Assembly: GCF_021789175.1 (NCBI RefSeq)
Contig: NZ_CP084560.1
Location: forward strand, 2,356,001-2,420,000
Length of the DNA: 64,000 nucleotides
Source of the DNA: Arthrobacter sp. FW306-2-2C-D06B
GTDB lineage: Bacteria; Actinomycetota; Actinomycetes; Actinomycetales; Micrococcaceae
Reading direction: 5' to 3'
Numbering within the stretch: the stretch's first letter is position 1; each line of letters begins with the position of its first letter. The notes under the pieces were generated by a model. It did no database searches. It saw only the letters and a list, made by a program, of their open reading frames with translations, and was not told the origin of the DNA. A program made the translations under genes and the position numbers. Below are positions 8,197 to 16,931 of the stretch, one piece after another.

Positions 8197-9951
8197 ATGG
8201 CACGAACCGGCCACAAAAATGCAGCCCGCAGGGTGCTGATCTGGCTTGTCGCAATATTCGCTGTACTGACAGCAGTCCTCGGTGGCGGCGTCATCACAGG
8301 TCACGCCAGCTGGGCCCCGAAGCTCGCGCTTGACCTCGAGGGCGGCACGCAAATGATTCTGGCGCCCAAGGTCGAAGGGTCCACGGGCATCAACGAAGAA
8401 CAGTTGAACCAGGCCGTCGCGATTATCCGCCAACGCGTTGACAGCTCCGGTGTCGCCGAAGCGGAAATCACCACGCAGTCCGGCCGCAACGTCGTGGTGA
8501 GCCTTCCGGGTACGCCAAGTTCGGAAACCCGCGCCCTGATCCAGGCATCTGCAGACATGAACTTCCGCCCGGTGATCACCGCCGGAGACCCTGCCGCCGT
8601 TCCGGTGGCATCGCGAACGCCTGATGCGAGCCTGCCGAAGCCCACGGCTGCGCCGGCCAACGCCAGCGACAACAACTGGGTGACAGCGGACGTCTACAAG
8701 GCCTTCGAAGCCCTGGATTGCGTCAATCCGGCCCAGGACAAGCAGCCGCGGTCGGATCCGGCCAAGCCGCTGGTGACCTGCGAGCCGGCAACGGCCAAGA
8801 CTCCTGCCGTCAAGTACATCCTTGGCCCGGTCGAGGTAAAGGGCCAGGACATCGTTTCGTCCTCCTTCGACCCCGTCCAGGGCGCACAAGGCTCGGTTAC
8901 CAATGCGTGGGGCGTGACGATCACGTTCGATGCCAACGCCACCAAGACCTTCAAGGACGTTACCCAGAGACTCAACCAGTTCTACGTGGCATCGCAGGCA
9001 CAGGGCGGCAACGACCCCAAGGCCCAATTCGCCATCGTCCTGGATGACCAGGTCATTTCCGCTCCCCGTGCCCTCGCCGTCATCACCGATGGCAAGCCTC
9101 AGATCACCGGTAACTTCACGCAAGCCTCCGCGCGGGCCTTGTCGGACCAGCTCCGCTACGGCGCTTTGCCGATCAGCTTCGATATCCAGTCCGAGGAACA
9201 GATTTCCGCGACCCTCGGTGGCGAGCAGCTTCGTCTGGGCCTGATGGCCGGTGTGATCGGTCTTCTGCTCGTCGTGGTCTATTCCCTCTTCCAGTACCGG
9301 GCCCTGGGCTTCGTCACCATCCTCTCCCTCGTGGTGGCGGGTGGACTCACTTACCTCGCCATCGCGATCCTTGGCTGGACTGAAAACTACCGGCTGTCCC
9401 TGGCCGGCGTGGCCGGTCTCATCGTGGCCATTGGTCAAACAGCCGACTCCTTCATCGTTTACTTCGAGCGCATCCGCGACGAACTTCGTGAGGGCAAGGG
9501 CCTCGTGTCCGCCGTCGCAAATGGTTGGAAGCGCGCCAAGCGCACGGTCCTTGCATCCAAGGCCGTCAACCTGCTTGCTGCTTTGGTGCTGTACTTCGTC
9601 GCTGTTGGAAACGTCCGGGGCTTCGCCTTCACCCTTGGCCTCACCGCGTTGGCCGACCTCCTGGTCGTGTTCATGTTCACGCACCCCACGCTCCAGGTGC
9701 TGTCCCGGACCAAGTTCTTCGGGGAAGGTCACCGCTTTTCGGGCCTCGACCCTGAGCGCCTGGGCGCCGTGCCGCTGTACCGCGGTGCCGGCAGGCTCCG
9801 CACGCCGACGGAGAAGCCCGCCGTCGTGCGCGCGCGCAACACCGGTGCTGCCGCTGAAGCCGAGCGCCGCATGACCATCGCCGAACGCCGGCTTGCCGAG
9901 AAGCAAGCCCTGCTGGCTGGTTCTTCCAACGGCACCAAGGAGGAGAAGTAA
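8197..9951 (+). CDS. secD: Protein translocase subunit SecD
   Basis: SecD with SecF uses the proton motive force to pull exported proteins through SecYEG. The 584-residue protein has an N-terminal transmembrane helix (about 12-34). A large extracytoplasmic P1 domain follows, starting LALDLEGGTQMIL and including ITGNFTQASARALSDQLRYGALP. The C-terminal RND-type six-helix region carries GLIVAIGQTADSFIVYFERIRDE, with the Asp/Arg signature. Between the two P1 halves is an Ala/Pro-rich insert (about 130-180), and the cytoplasmic tail after the last helix is unusually long and charged (about 75 residues). The stop overlaps the secF start by 1 nt (TAATG). Confidence 0.96.
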   Translation: MARTGHKNAARRVLIWLVAIFAVLTAVLGGGVITGHASWAPKLALDLEGGTQMILAPKVEGSTGINEEQLNQAVAIIRQRVDSSGVAEAEITTQSGRNVVVSLPGTPSSETRALIQASADMNFRPVITAGDPAAVPVASRTPDASLPKPTAAPANASDNNWVTADVYKAFEALDCVNPAQDKQPRSDPAKPLVTCEPATAKTPAVKYILGPVEVKGQDIVSSSFDPVQGAQGSVTNAWGVTITFDANATKTFKDVTQRLNQFYVASQAQGGNDPKAQFAIVLDDQVISAPRALAVITDGKPQITGNFTQASARALSDQLRYGALPISFDIQSEEQISATLGGEQLRLGLMAGVIGLLLVVVYSLFQYRALGFVTILSLVVAGGLTYLAIAILGWTENYRLSLAGVAGLIVAIGQTADSFIVYFERIRDELREGKGLVSAVANGWKRAKRTVLASKAVNLLAALVLYFVAVGNVRGFAFTLGLTALADLLVVFMFTHPTLQVLSRTKFFGEGHRFSGLDPERLGAVPLYRGAGRLRTPTEKPAVVRARNTGAAAEAERRMTIAERRLAEKQALLAGSSNGTKEEK

Positions 9952-10964
9952 TGACCACGAGCTTCGCAAAGTTCGGCAACGAGCTCTACACGGGCAAGCG
10001 CTCTTACAACTTCGTATCCAGCAAGAAGATCTGGTTCATCATCGCCGCAGTGGCGGTCGCGATCTCCATCCTCCTGCCGGTGGTCAAAGGCGGCTACAAC
10101 CTTGGAATCGACTTCAGGGGCGGTTCCGAGTTCACGGTGTCCAACGTGAAGACCACCGATTCCGCGGTGGGCGAAAAGGCAGTTCACGACGTCGTTTCCG
10201 GTGCCGTTCCGCGCGTCGCCAACGTCGCCGGCAGCACCATGCGTATCCAGACCGACAAACTCAGCGATGACCAGACCATCAAGATCAAAACGGATCTTGC
10301 AAAGGCCTACGGCGTCACCGAAAACCAGGTCACCTCGACCTTCATCGGCCCCACCTGGGGGCAGGATGTCACGAAGCAGGCCCTGATCGGCCTTGCGGTG
10401 TTCGTGGGCCTGGCGGCTCTTTTGATGGCTTTGTACTTCCGTACCTGGAAGATGTCGGTTTCTGCCCTTGCCGGCATGCTCGTCACGATGTTCACCACGG
10501 CCGGTGTCTACTCCTTGAGCGACTTCGAGGTGACACCGTCGGCCATCATCGGCTTCCTGACGGTTCTCAGCTACTCCCTGTACGACACCGTGGTGGTTTT
10601 CGACAAGATCCGTGAAAACACCTCGGACATCAACACCTCCAGCCGGCGCACTTTCGCCGAAGAGGTCAACCTTGCCGTCAACCAAACCTTGGTGCGCTCC
10701 ATCAACACCATGATGGTGGCAGTCTTGCCCGTCGCCGCGATTCTCTTCATCGGTGCCGGACTGCTGGGCGCCGGCACGCTCCGGGACCTGTCCCTCGCGT
10801 TGTTCGTCGGCATCCTGATCGGTACCGCGGCCACGATCTTCATCGCGGCCCCGCTCTACGCCTTGCTGCGCCAGAGCGAACCCGAGCTCCAGAAGCAGGC
10901 CAAGAAGGTAGCTAGTCGGCGTGCGGCAGCCGCCAGTGCGAACTCGGAAGCCGCCACCGTTTAG
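9951..10964 (+). CDS. secF: Protein translocase subunit SecF
   Basis: SecF is the partner of SecD in the export motor. The 337-residue protein has an N-terminal helix (about 27-46), a small periplasmic-type domain starting NLGIDFRGGSEFTV, and the RND helices with SLYDTVVVFDKIRENT and ARSINTMMVAVLP-like segments. This arrangement is diagnostic of SecF. The ATG overlaps the secD stop by 1 nt, and AAGGAGGAGAAG at the end of secD serves as ribosome site. A strong terminator follows 17 nt after the stop and closes the yajC-secD-secF unit. Confidence 0.96.
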   Translation: MTTSFAKFGNELYTGKRSYNFVSSKKIWFIIAAVAVAISILLPVVKGGYNLGIDFRGGSEFTVSNVKTTDSAVGEKAVHDVVSGAVPRVANVAGSTMRIQTDKLSDDQTIKIKTDLAKAYGVTENQVTSTFIGPTWGQDVTKQALIGLAVFVGLAALLMALYFRTWKMSVSALAGMLVTMFTTAGVYSLSDFEVTPSAIIGFLTVLSYSLYDTVVVFDKIRENTSDINTSSRRTFAEEVNLAVNQTLVRSINTMMVAVLPVAAILFIGAGLLGAGTLRDLSLALFVGILIGTAATIFIAAPLYALLRQSEPELQKQAKKVASRRAAAASANSEAATV

Positions 10965-10981
10965 CCTGTTTTCCCGTTGAA

Positions 10982-11019
10982 GGGCCGGTCACCGCTGAGA
11001 TGCGGTGACCGGCCCTTTT
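10982..11019 (+). terminator. Rho-independent terminator of secDF
   Basis: A perfect 14-bp inverted repeat (10982-10995 with 11002-11015, arm GGGCCGGTCACCGC) surrounds a 6-nt loop and is followed directly by TTTT. It separates secF from the rel promoter. Confidence 0.92.
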
Positions 11020-11073
11020 CGTTCCCGGCTCCGTCATCTGGGTACCGGTTCTTGGAGAGGTCACCAGCGGGAA

Positions 11074-11079
11074 TAGACT
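11074..11079 (+). promoter_or_regulatory. Candidate -10 box of rel
   Basis: TAGACT lies 39 nt before the preferred rel start at GTG 11113 and just after the secF terminator. A start of transcription near 11086 would give a short leader containing AGAGG at 11101-11105. Confidence 0.45.
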
Positions 11080-11112
11080 GGGAGAATTAAGTCAGTCGTG
11101 AGAGGTGCTTTT

Positions 11113-13506
11113 GTGGAGGAACGTACGACGTCGGCGCCGCCGGCGGGCGGAGAGGACGGCCTGAGCCGCGTCCCCGGCACCGCAACTGCAGCCACGGGAA
11201 GCACAGTGGATGGTGTGCCCGTGGACAGTCCGGGCGTGCGCCCGACGTTCCCCGGACGCCGCGAGCGGACACGCTCCAGGCTGGCGAAATTGACCGGACG
11301 CGGCACGAGCACCTATTCGCCCATCCTCGAACCGCTCCTGCGGACAGTCAGGGCAAACAACCCCAAGGAAGACCTGGATCTCATCCAACGGGCCTTCACG
11401 GTAGCCGAGCGAAGCCATCAGGGGCAGAAGCGGAAGAGCGGCGATCCTTACATCACCCACCCTGTGGCAGTGGCCACGATCCTGGCTGAATTGGGGCTCA
11501 CCGGCACAACCCTGGCCGCCGCACTCCTGCACGACACCGTGGAGGACACTCCCTACACCCTCGCTGACCTGACGCGCGATTTCGGCCCGGAGGTGGCGAT
11601 GCTCGTGGACGGCGTCACCAAACTGGACAAGGTCCAATTCGGTGAGGCCGCACAGTCCGAGACTGTCCGCAAGATGGTTGTGGCCATGGCCAAGGACATC
11701 CGGGTGCTGATGATCAAGCTCGCGGACCGGCTGCACAATGCCCGTACGTGGCGTTTTGTTTCCGCCGAATCATCCGCACGCAAAGCGCGCGAAACACTTG
11801 AGATCTTTGCACCGCTGGCCCACCGCCTCGGTATGAACACCATCAAATGGGAACTCGAGGATCTCTCCTTCGCGGCCTTGTACCCGAAGGTGTATGAAGA
11901 GATCGTCCGGATGGTGGGGGACCGCACTCCGGAGCGCGAGAAGAGCCTGAGCGTCATCCGCAACCAGATTGCCGAAGACCTGCGCGTCGCCCGCATCAAG
12001 GCCACCATCACGGGACGCCCCAAGCATTACTACTCGATCTACCAGAAGATGATCGTCCGGGACAAGGACTTCGACGACATCAACGACCTCATGGGCGTGC
12101 GCGTCCTCGTGGACTCAGTCCGTGACTGTTACGCAGCTCTTGGCACCTTGCATTCGCGCTGGAACCCCCTGCCGGGCCGGTTCAAGGACTACATCGCCAT
12201 GCCGAAGTTCAACATGTACCAGTCCTTGCACACCACGGTCATCGGGCCCGGGGGCAAGCCCGTCGAGATCCAGATCCGCACGCATGAAATGCACCGCCGG
12301 GCCGAGTATGGTGTGGCTGCGCACTGGAAGTACAAGGACCAGCCAAACCGCACCGCTGTAGGCCCGGGGAGTCCCAAGGACGGCGACATGGGATGGTTGC
12401 GTTCCTTGGTCGACTGGCAGCAGGAAACGTCGGATCCGGGCGAATTCCTGGACTCGCTGCGGTTTGAGATCAATGCCCGCGAAGTGTTCGTCTTCACCCC
12501 CAAGGGCGAGGTCATGGCCCTCCCCGCAGGATCGACGCCGGTGGACTTCGCTTACGCCGTGCACACTGAAGTGGGTCACCGGACTATCGGTGCGCGGGTC
12601 AACGGCAAGCTGGTTCCGCTCAACAGCGAGCTCAACCACGGCGACTGGGTGGAGATTTTCACCTCAAAGGCCGAGGGCGCTGGACCGAGCCAGGACTGGC
12701 AGCATTTCGTCAAGAGCGCCCGGGCCCGTAACAAAATCCGGCAGTGGTTCAGCAAGGAACGCCGCGAAGAGGCCATCGAGCGCGGCAAGGACCAGCTGAC
12801 ACGGGCCATGCGTAAGCAGAACCTGCCCCTGCAACGGCTCATGACACATGACGCCCTGTCCACGGTGGCGGAGGAATTCCACTACGTCGACATTTCCGGC
12901 TTGTATGCAGGTGTGGGCGATGGTCATACTTCGGCTCAGTCCGTCATGGAAAAGCTCATGGAGCACCTTGGCGGTCATGAAACGCCCGACGAGGACCTGG
13001 ACGAAGTCAGTATTCCTTCGCAACTCCAGAAGACCCGCTACTCGGACTCCGGCGTCATAGTGCGCGGCGTAGGCGACGTCTGGGTCAAGCTGGCCCGTTG
13101 CTGCACGCCTGTACCGCCCGATCCGATCCTCGGGTTCGTGACACGGGGCTCGGGCGTGTCGGTACACCGCACGGACTGTACCAATGTCTCGGATCTCCGG
13201 GACCAGCCCGATCGCATCGTCGAGGTTGAATGGGCACCGACCCAGTCGAGCGTCTTCCTGGTTGAGATCCAGGTGGAAGCACTGGACCGGAAGTCGTTGC
13301 TCTCGGACGTCACTCGAGTGCTGTCGGAAAACCACGTCAACATCCTGGCTGCTTCCGTGCACACGTCCAGCGATCGGGTGGCCATCTCCCGCTTCGCTTT
13401 CGAAATGGGCGATCCGAAGTACCTGCACCACGTGCTCAGTGCCGTGCGCAGGATCGACGGCGTCTTCGATGTCTACAGGACCACGGGCAATCGCAGGAGG
13501 AGCTGA
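11113..13506 (+). CDS. rel: Bifunctional (p)ppGpp synthetase/hydrolase Rel
   Basis: Rel makes and degrades (p)ppGpp, the stringent-response alarmone, in response to uncharged tRNA on the ribosome. Domains in order: a disordered N-terminus (about 60 residues); the HD hydrolase with [11 protein letters not shown] and the intact HDTVEDT; the synthetase with [22 protein letters not shown] and YQSLHTTV; a TGS domain from [11 protein letters not shown]; a zinc-finger region with [13 protein letters not shown]; and a C-terminal ACT domain. Both active sites look complete. GTG 11113 has AGAGG 7 nt upstream; GTG 11098 is in frame but has no fitting ribosome site. Length (797 residues) is normal for actinobacterial Rel. 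Confidence 0.95.
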   Translation: MEERTTSAPPAGGEDGLSRVPGTATAATGSTVDGVPVDSPGVRPTFPGRRERTRSRLAKLTGRGTSTYSPILEPLLRTVRANNPKEDLDLIQRAFTVAERSHQGQKRKSGDPYITHPVAVATILAELGLTGTTLAAALLHDTVEDTPYTLADLTRDFGPEVAMLVDGVTKLDKVQFGEAAQSETVRKMVVAMAKDIRVLMIKLADRLHNARTWRFVSAESSARKARETLEIFAPLAHRLGMNTIKWELEDLSFAALYPKVYEEIVRMVGDRTPEREKSLSVIRNQIAEDLRVARIKATITGRPKHYYSIYQKMIVRDKDFDDINDLMGVRVLVDSVRDCYAALGTLHSRWNPLPGRFKDYIAMPKFNMYQSLHTTVIGPGGKPVEIQIRTHEMHRRAEYGVAAHWKYKDQPNRTAVGPGSPKDGDMGWLRSLVDWQQETSDPGEFLDSLRFEINAREVFVFTPKGEVMALPAGSTPVDFAYAVHTEVGHRTIGARVNGKLVPLNSELNHGDWVEIFTSKAEGAGPSQDWQHFVKSARARNKIRQWFSKERREEAIERGKDQLTRAMRKQNLPLQRLMTHDALSTVAEEFHYVDISGLYAGVGDGHTSAQSVMEKLMEHLGGHETPDEDLDEVSIPSQLQKTRYSDSGVIVRGVGDVWVKLARCCTPVPPDPILGFVTRGSGVSVHRTDCTNVSDLRDQPDRIVEVEWAPTQSSVFLVEIQVEALDRKSLLSDVTRVLSENHVNILAASVHTSSDRVAISRFAFEMGDPKYLHHVLSAVRRIDGVFDVYRTTGNRRRS

Positions 13507-13517
13507 GCCGTAGCAAC

Positions 13518-14162
13518 TCAGGCGGCGGCCTCCGGTGGGAATACTCCGGCCGGCCGCGCGTCGGCGGTCGGAGCCAGGGCGGCGAGCTTGCGCAGAGCTG
13601 CCTTCTTGTGGGGCACCCTCGCGCAAGCCTCCACCGCGAGGGTCAAGAGCCGCAACCGCACACCCAACTCGGCCTGGGAGAGCATCATTCGCAGCGCGGG
13701 CACGGCCCTGCTGGCTTCGACGTGGAGGGCCACATCCACGGCCGTCCGCAGGGGACTCGTCACGAGCAGCCCGCCGATGCTGACCACGTCCAGTTGGCCC
13801 AAGCGGACTTCGTGCAGAATGCAGCCGCGGGCCGAGCGCAGGCTCGATATACGGTGTTTGGCGTCCACTAGGAGCGAAAGCCTCTCGGGGGCATCCGCGC
13901 AACCGTAGATCCATGCGGCCGTCATCCGGCCCGCAATGACCTTCCTGCGAATAGGATCCGGAACAACCAGGGCGGCGGCGCGGGCGCGGAGTCTCGGCGT
14001 GACATCCAGCCCCCGGGGAGTGAAGCTCTTCTCGTACAGCGGGGTGAGCACCCCGTCCGCGGCCATCGATTGAAGCTCAGCCCACGTGAACATCGGGCTA
14101 GGCGCGTACAGCTCCTGGGAAAGGAAGTCCTGTTGTTGCGGGGGCGGGAGTCCTGGGGCCAT
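13518..14162 (-). CDS. AbiEi-antitoxin-like protein without a toxin partner
   Basis: The 214-residue protein has a small N-terminal helical region (FTWAELQSMAADGVLTPLYE), a winged-helix-like look, and the segment LLVTSPLRTAVDVALH. This last feature is typical of actinobacterial proteins annotated as type IV toxin-antitoxin AbiEi-family antitoxins. No AbiEii-type nucleotidyltransferase gene lies beside it, and its neighbours are rel (convergent, 11 nt away) and a DUF349 gene. It may therefore act as a stand-alone DNA-binding or regulatory protein. The Cys residues in YGCADAP and ARGCILHEV are not in an obvious metal site. The family call is by motif resemblance; the function is unknown. Confidence 0.7.
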   Translation of the reverse strand: MAPGLPPPQQQDFLSQELYAPSPMFTWAELQSMAADGVLTPLYEKSFTPRGLDVTPRLRARAAALVVPDPIRRKVIAGRMTAAWIYGCADAPERLSLLVDAKHRISSLRSARGCILHEVRLGQLDVVSIGGLLVTSPLRTAVDVALHVEASRAVPALRMMLSQAELGVRLRLLTLAVEACARVPHKKAALRKLAALAPTADARPAGVFPPEAAA

Positions 14163-14194
14163 TCAGCAATCATCGCGTGGCAGCCGCAACGGGA

Positions 14195-14238
14195 ACAGGC
14201 CCCGTCCCGGTTATGTGGATAACCGGGACGGGGCCTGT
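14195..14238 (-). terminator. Perfect 20-bp hairpin, probable terminator of the DUF349 gene
   Basis: Arms 14195-14214 and 14219-14238 are perfectly complementary around the 4-nt loop GTGG. There is no T-run on either side, so it would be an I-shaped terminator of the kind often proposed in actinobacteria. It lies just after the minus-strand gene ending at 14270 and before the start of the next minus-strand gene. Confidence 0.75.
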
Positions 14239-14269
14239 CAGCTCAGGCAAATACTGTCAGTCCATAATG

Positions 14270-15838
14270 CTAGGCGAGATCGCTGGCCGAGCGCTGGATC
14301 TGGTCAAGCCAAGCCTCGCGGGCCTCGAGGGCCTCACGTGCATTCTTGATGCGGCGCTGGTCTCCGGCCTTTTCCGCCTTCTCCAGGTCTTCCCTCAGGC
14401 CGGCGATGGCCGCCTCCAGCTGCGACAGTGCGCTGTTGGTGCGGGCCTTGGTCTCCGGGTTGCTCCGGCGCCACTTATCCTCTTCGGCCTCGCGGACGGC
14501 ATCCTCAACCTTGCGCAGGCCGGCTTCGATCCTGCCCATGTCGGCGCGGGGAACCTTTCCGGCTTCTTCCCAGCGGTCGCGGATGGACTGCAGGGCCTTC
14601 TTGGCAGCATTGAGGTCCGTGATCGGCAGCAGGGCCTGGGCCTCGACAACGAGTTCTTCCTTGACGGAAAGGTTTGCTGTGTACTGCTGGTCGATCTCGT
14701 CATTGGCAGCCTGGCGGTTGCTGAAGAAGACATCCTGTGCGGCACGGAACCGGAGCCAGAGGGCGTCGTCGTCCTTGCGGCTGGCGCGGGGCGTAGCCTT
14801 CCACTGGTCCATAAGCCGGCGGTACTCGCCGGCCGCGAAACCCCAGTCCGTGGAACTCGAGAGTGCTTCGGCCTCGACGATCAGCTGTTCCTTGGCGACT
14901 TTGGCGGCCGAGTTCGTGCTGTCCAATTGGGAGAAGTAGGCGCGGCGGTGGCGGTCAAAAACGGTGCGGGCCGAGCGGAACCGCTTCCACAATGCGTCCT
15001 CGTTGCTTCTTCCAAGCCGGATGCCGTTCTTCTGGGCTGTTTTCCAGCTCTCGAAGAGTTCGTTCATGCGGGCACTGGACGTCTTCCATTGGACCTGGGA
15101 CGGATCCTGGGACGCGATGGATTCTGCTTCGGCAACGATCGCCTCGCGTGCCGCGAGTTCGGCGGAGCGTGCGGCGTCGTGCGCTGCCTTTTCGGACTTT
15201 TCGAGTTCGGAAATCTGTCCGGCGAGGGCATCCAGGCGGCCTTCCGCAGTGCGGATGTCTCCCACCATGTTGCGCTCGGCCAGCTGCTCGCGCAGGTGCT
15301 CGACCGTCTTCTGCATGTCCGTGGCCGGGGCCTTGGACTCGACGCGGTGTTCCATCAAAACGATCTGCGCAACCACGTCGTCGTACTTCCGGGCGAAGTA
15401 CGCAAGCGCCTCGTCGGTGCTTACTCCGGGGTACTGTCCCACCGGCTGCTCTTCGCCATCAATGGTCAGGAAGACGTGGCCGTCACCCTCGGCGCGCCCC
15501 CACTTGGCGGCTTCCGCCAGGGACACCGCCGTAGGCTGGGCTGCCGGCGCCGCCGGAATCACATTGGCTGAAGCTTTCGGGCGAGCAGCAAATGCGGCGG
15601 GAGAAGGCGCGTGCGAGGGGGCCGGTCGTGGCGCCGGAGAAGCAGGCTTGGCAGCAGGCTCTACCGGAGCAGCTGCGGGTTCTGCCGGGGCAGCAGGCTC
15701 TGCCTCGTCGGCTACCGGGGCAGCTACGGGCTCTGCCGGGGCAGCTGACTCGACGCCGGTTTGCTCGGCTACGGGTGCCTGGGTTTCTTCGTCGTTGGCC
15801 ACTACTGCAGTTTCGTCGGATTTCTGACTGTCTGTCAC
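14270..15838 (-). CDS. DUF349 domain-containing protein
   Basis: The 522-residue protein starts at GTG 15838 with an Ala/Pro/Glu-rich, probably disordered region (about residues 1-110). The rest is a long alpha-helical, coiled-coil-rich body with repeated DUF349 units. Their signature LWxRFRxAxxxF appears as ALWKRFRSARTVFDRHR and ALWLRFRAAQDVFFSNR. The function of DUF349 is not established; some members have been linked to cell-surface or nucleic-acid-associated roles. The protein has no signal peptide or membrane segment, so it is probably cytoplasmic. It is transcribed with or beside the cyclophilin gene upstream (65-nt gap). Confidence 0.88.
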   Translation of the reverse strand: MTDSQKSDETAVVANDEETQAPVAEQTGVESAAPAEPVAAPVADEAEPAAPAEPAAAPVEPAAKPASPAPRPAPSHAPSPAAFAARPKASANVIPAAPAAQPTAVSLAEAAKWGRAEGDGHVFLTIDGEEQPVGQYPGVSTDEALAYFARKYDDVVAQIVLMEHRVESKAPATDMQKTVEHLREQLAERNMVGDIRTAEGRLDALAGQISELEKSEKAAHDAARSAELAAREAIVAEAESIASQDPSQVQWKTSSARMNELFESWKTAQKNGIRLGRSNEDALWKRFRSARTVFDRHRRAYFSQLDSTNSAAKVAKEQLIVEAEALSSSTDWGFAAGEYRRLMDQWKATPRASRKDDDALWLRFRAAQDVFFSNRQAANDEIDQQYTANLSVKEELVVEAQALLPITDLNAAKKALQSIRDRWEEAGKVPRADMGRIEAGLRKVEDAVREAEEDKWRRSNPETKARTNSALSQLEAAIAGLREDLEKAEKAGDQRRIKNAREALEAREAWLDQIQRSASDLA

Positions 15839-15903
15839 CGCTAAAAGTCTTTCGCTTGGAGGGATTACTAAGGTAATGCGCCGCGGACCATGGCCCGGGC
15901 TAG

Positions 15904-16722
15904 TTACTTCAGAGAAAACGAGTCTATCGTGACAGGTGCCACAGGGGCGCCGTCGGTGGCGCTGCTACCCGGATTAATACCTGCCTGGGCGATCTTCGTC
16001 ACGATATCCATGCCGCTCGTCACCTTGCCGACGATCGTGTACCCGCCAGCAGAATCCGGGGGAATGACCGTGTCCTTGTAGACGATGAAGAATTGGTGCC
16101 CGTTCCCGTAGGCGTTGCTGCCCGTCCTGGCGACGGCGATGGTTCCGGCCGGGTACGTGTTGTTGGCGGGGGTGTTCTCGAGAGGTCCCCAATGGAAGTT
16201 GGGGTCGTCGGTGGTGTCCGTCCCCTTGGCCCCGCACTGCAGCACCGCGAAGTTGTCAGCCGTGGTCAATCGAGGGCACTTGAGCCCGCTGTAATAGCTC
16301 GCATCAGTGAGGGATTTGAACACGGCCGCGGCCTGGGGTGCCGTTGTGCCGTTCAGTTCGACGCCCACTGCCCCTCCGTTGAGGCTGAGCTGGCCGGTGA
16401 AAGTCTTACCTGCGGCTGTGGAGGCGTTGGGAATGCCGGCACTATTCGAGCCTGTTGCTGCGGCGGAAGCGGATGGGTTCGCAGAGGCGGACGGCGAACT
16501 CAGCCCGGCCTGCGCCGCTGCGAACTCCGATTCGCTCGGGTTCGAGTTGAACACCGTGAGTTGCAGCACGACGGCGGTAATCAGGGCGGCGGCGCCCACG
16601 CCGACGGCGATCACATTGTCCCGGCGCCGGCGCTTGCCCTGTGCACGCCGAAGCTCGCGCTTGGCCTCCATCTGCCTGATGCGCCGTTTGGCTTCACGGT
16701 TGTCCCGCGGCCTTGTAGACAA
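15904..16722 (-). CDS. Membrane-anchored cyclophilin-type peptidyl-prolyl isomerase
   Basis: This 272-residue protein would assist folding of exported proteins. A short, very basic N-terminus (RRIRQMEAKRELRRAQ, KRRRR) precedes one transmembrane helix (VIAVGVGAAALITAVVLQL, about 38-57). A Ser/Ala linker and an extracytoplasmic cyclophilin domain follow, with GGAVGVELNGTTAPQAAAV, AGTIAVARTG, GNGHQFFIVYKD and YTIVGKVTSGMDIV. The Arg of the catalytic pocket is kept in CPRLTT, and the usual preceding His is Pro. The start is TTG 16722: AGGAGG ends 4 nt upstream, whereas the longer frame from TTG 16746 would translate through this ribosome site. It is divergent from hisS. Confidence 0.88.
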   Translation of the reverse strand: MSTRPRDNREAKRRIRQMEAKRELRRAQGKRRRRDNVIAVGVGAAALITAVVLQLTVFNSNPSESEFAAAQAGLSSPSASANPSASAAATGSNSAGIPNASTAAGKTFTGQLSLNGGAVGVELNGTTAPQAAAVFKSLTDASYYSGLKCPRLTTADNFAVLQCGAKGTDTTDDPNFHWGPLENTPANNTYPAGTIAVARTGSNAYGNGHQFFIVYKDTVIPPDSAGGYTIVGKVTSGMDIVTKIAQAGINPGSSATDGAPVAPVTIDSFSLK

Positions 16723-16804
16723 GGGTCCTCCTGGTTGTCTGGACAAGCTTCAATCGCAGGCAAGCCAAACCGGAGTGCCCGCATTAGATGTGCAGGCGCC
16801 GAAA

Positions 16805-16835
16805 GCATAAACTGGCTGCCGCACATAGTTTATGC
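16805..16835. repeat. 9-bp inverted repeat in the cyclophilin-hisS divergent region
   Basis: GCATAAACT (16805-16813) and AGTTTATGC (16827-16835) are perfect inverted arms separated by 13 bp, about 1.3 helical turns. The region also contains possible -10 elements on both strands (TATGCT minus, TATGCA plus). A shared operator is possible; no cognate regulator is known. Confidence 0.45.
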
Positions 16836-16931
16836 ATGACTGGCTGGACGCCCGCCTAACCTGAGCCGAATCGGCCCGTGGTTCGTGGTGCCAGGTCCGG
16901 CCCGCGCAATCATTGAGGAGAATTTTCCACC

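Noticed and set aside
8179..9969. 596-codon minus-strand frame over secD
   Set aside because: It mirrors secD almost exactly and shows no protein motif; it is a GC-driven shadow.
14177..15571. 464-codon plus-strand frame over the DUF349 gene
   Set aside because: The minus strand has the DUF349 repeats and a sensible start; the plus frame runs through the terminator hairpin at its beginning.
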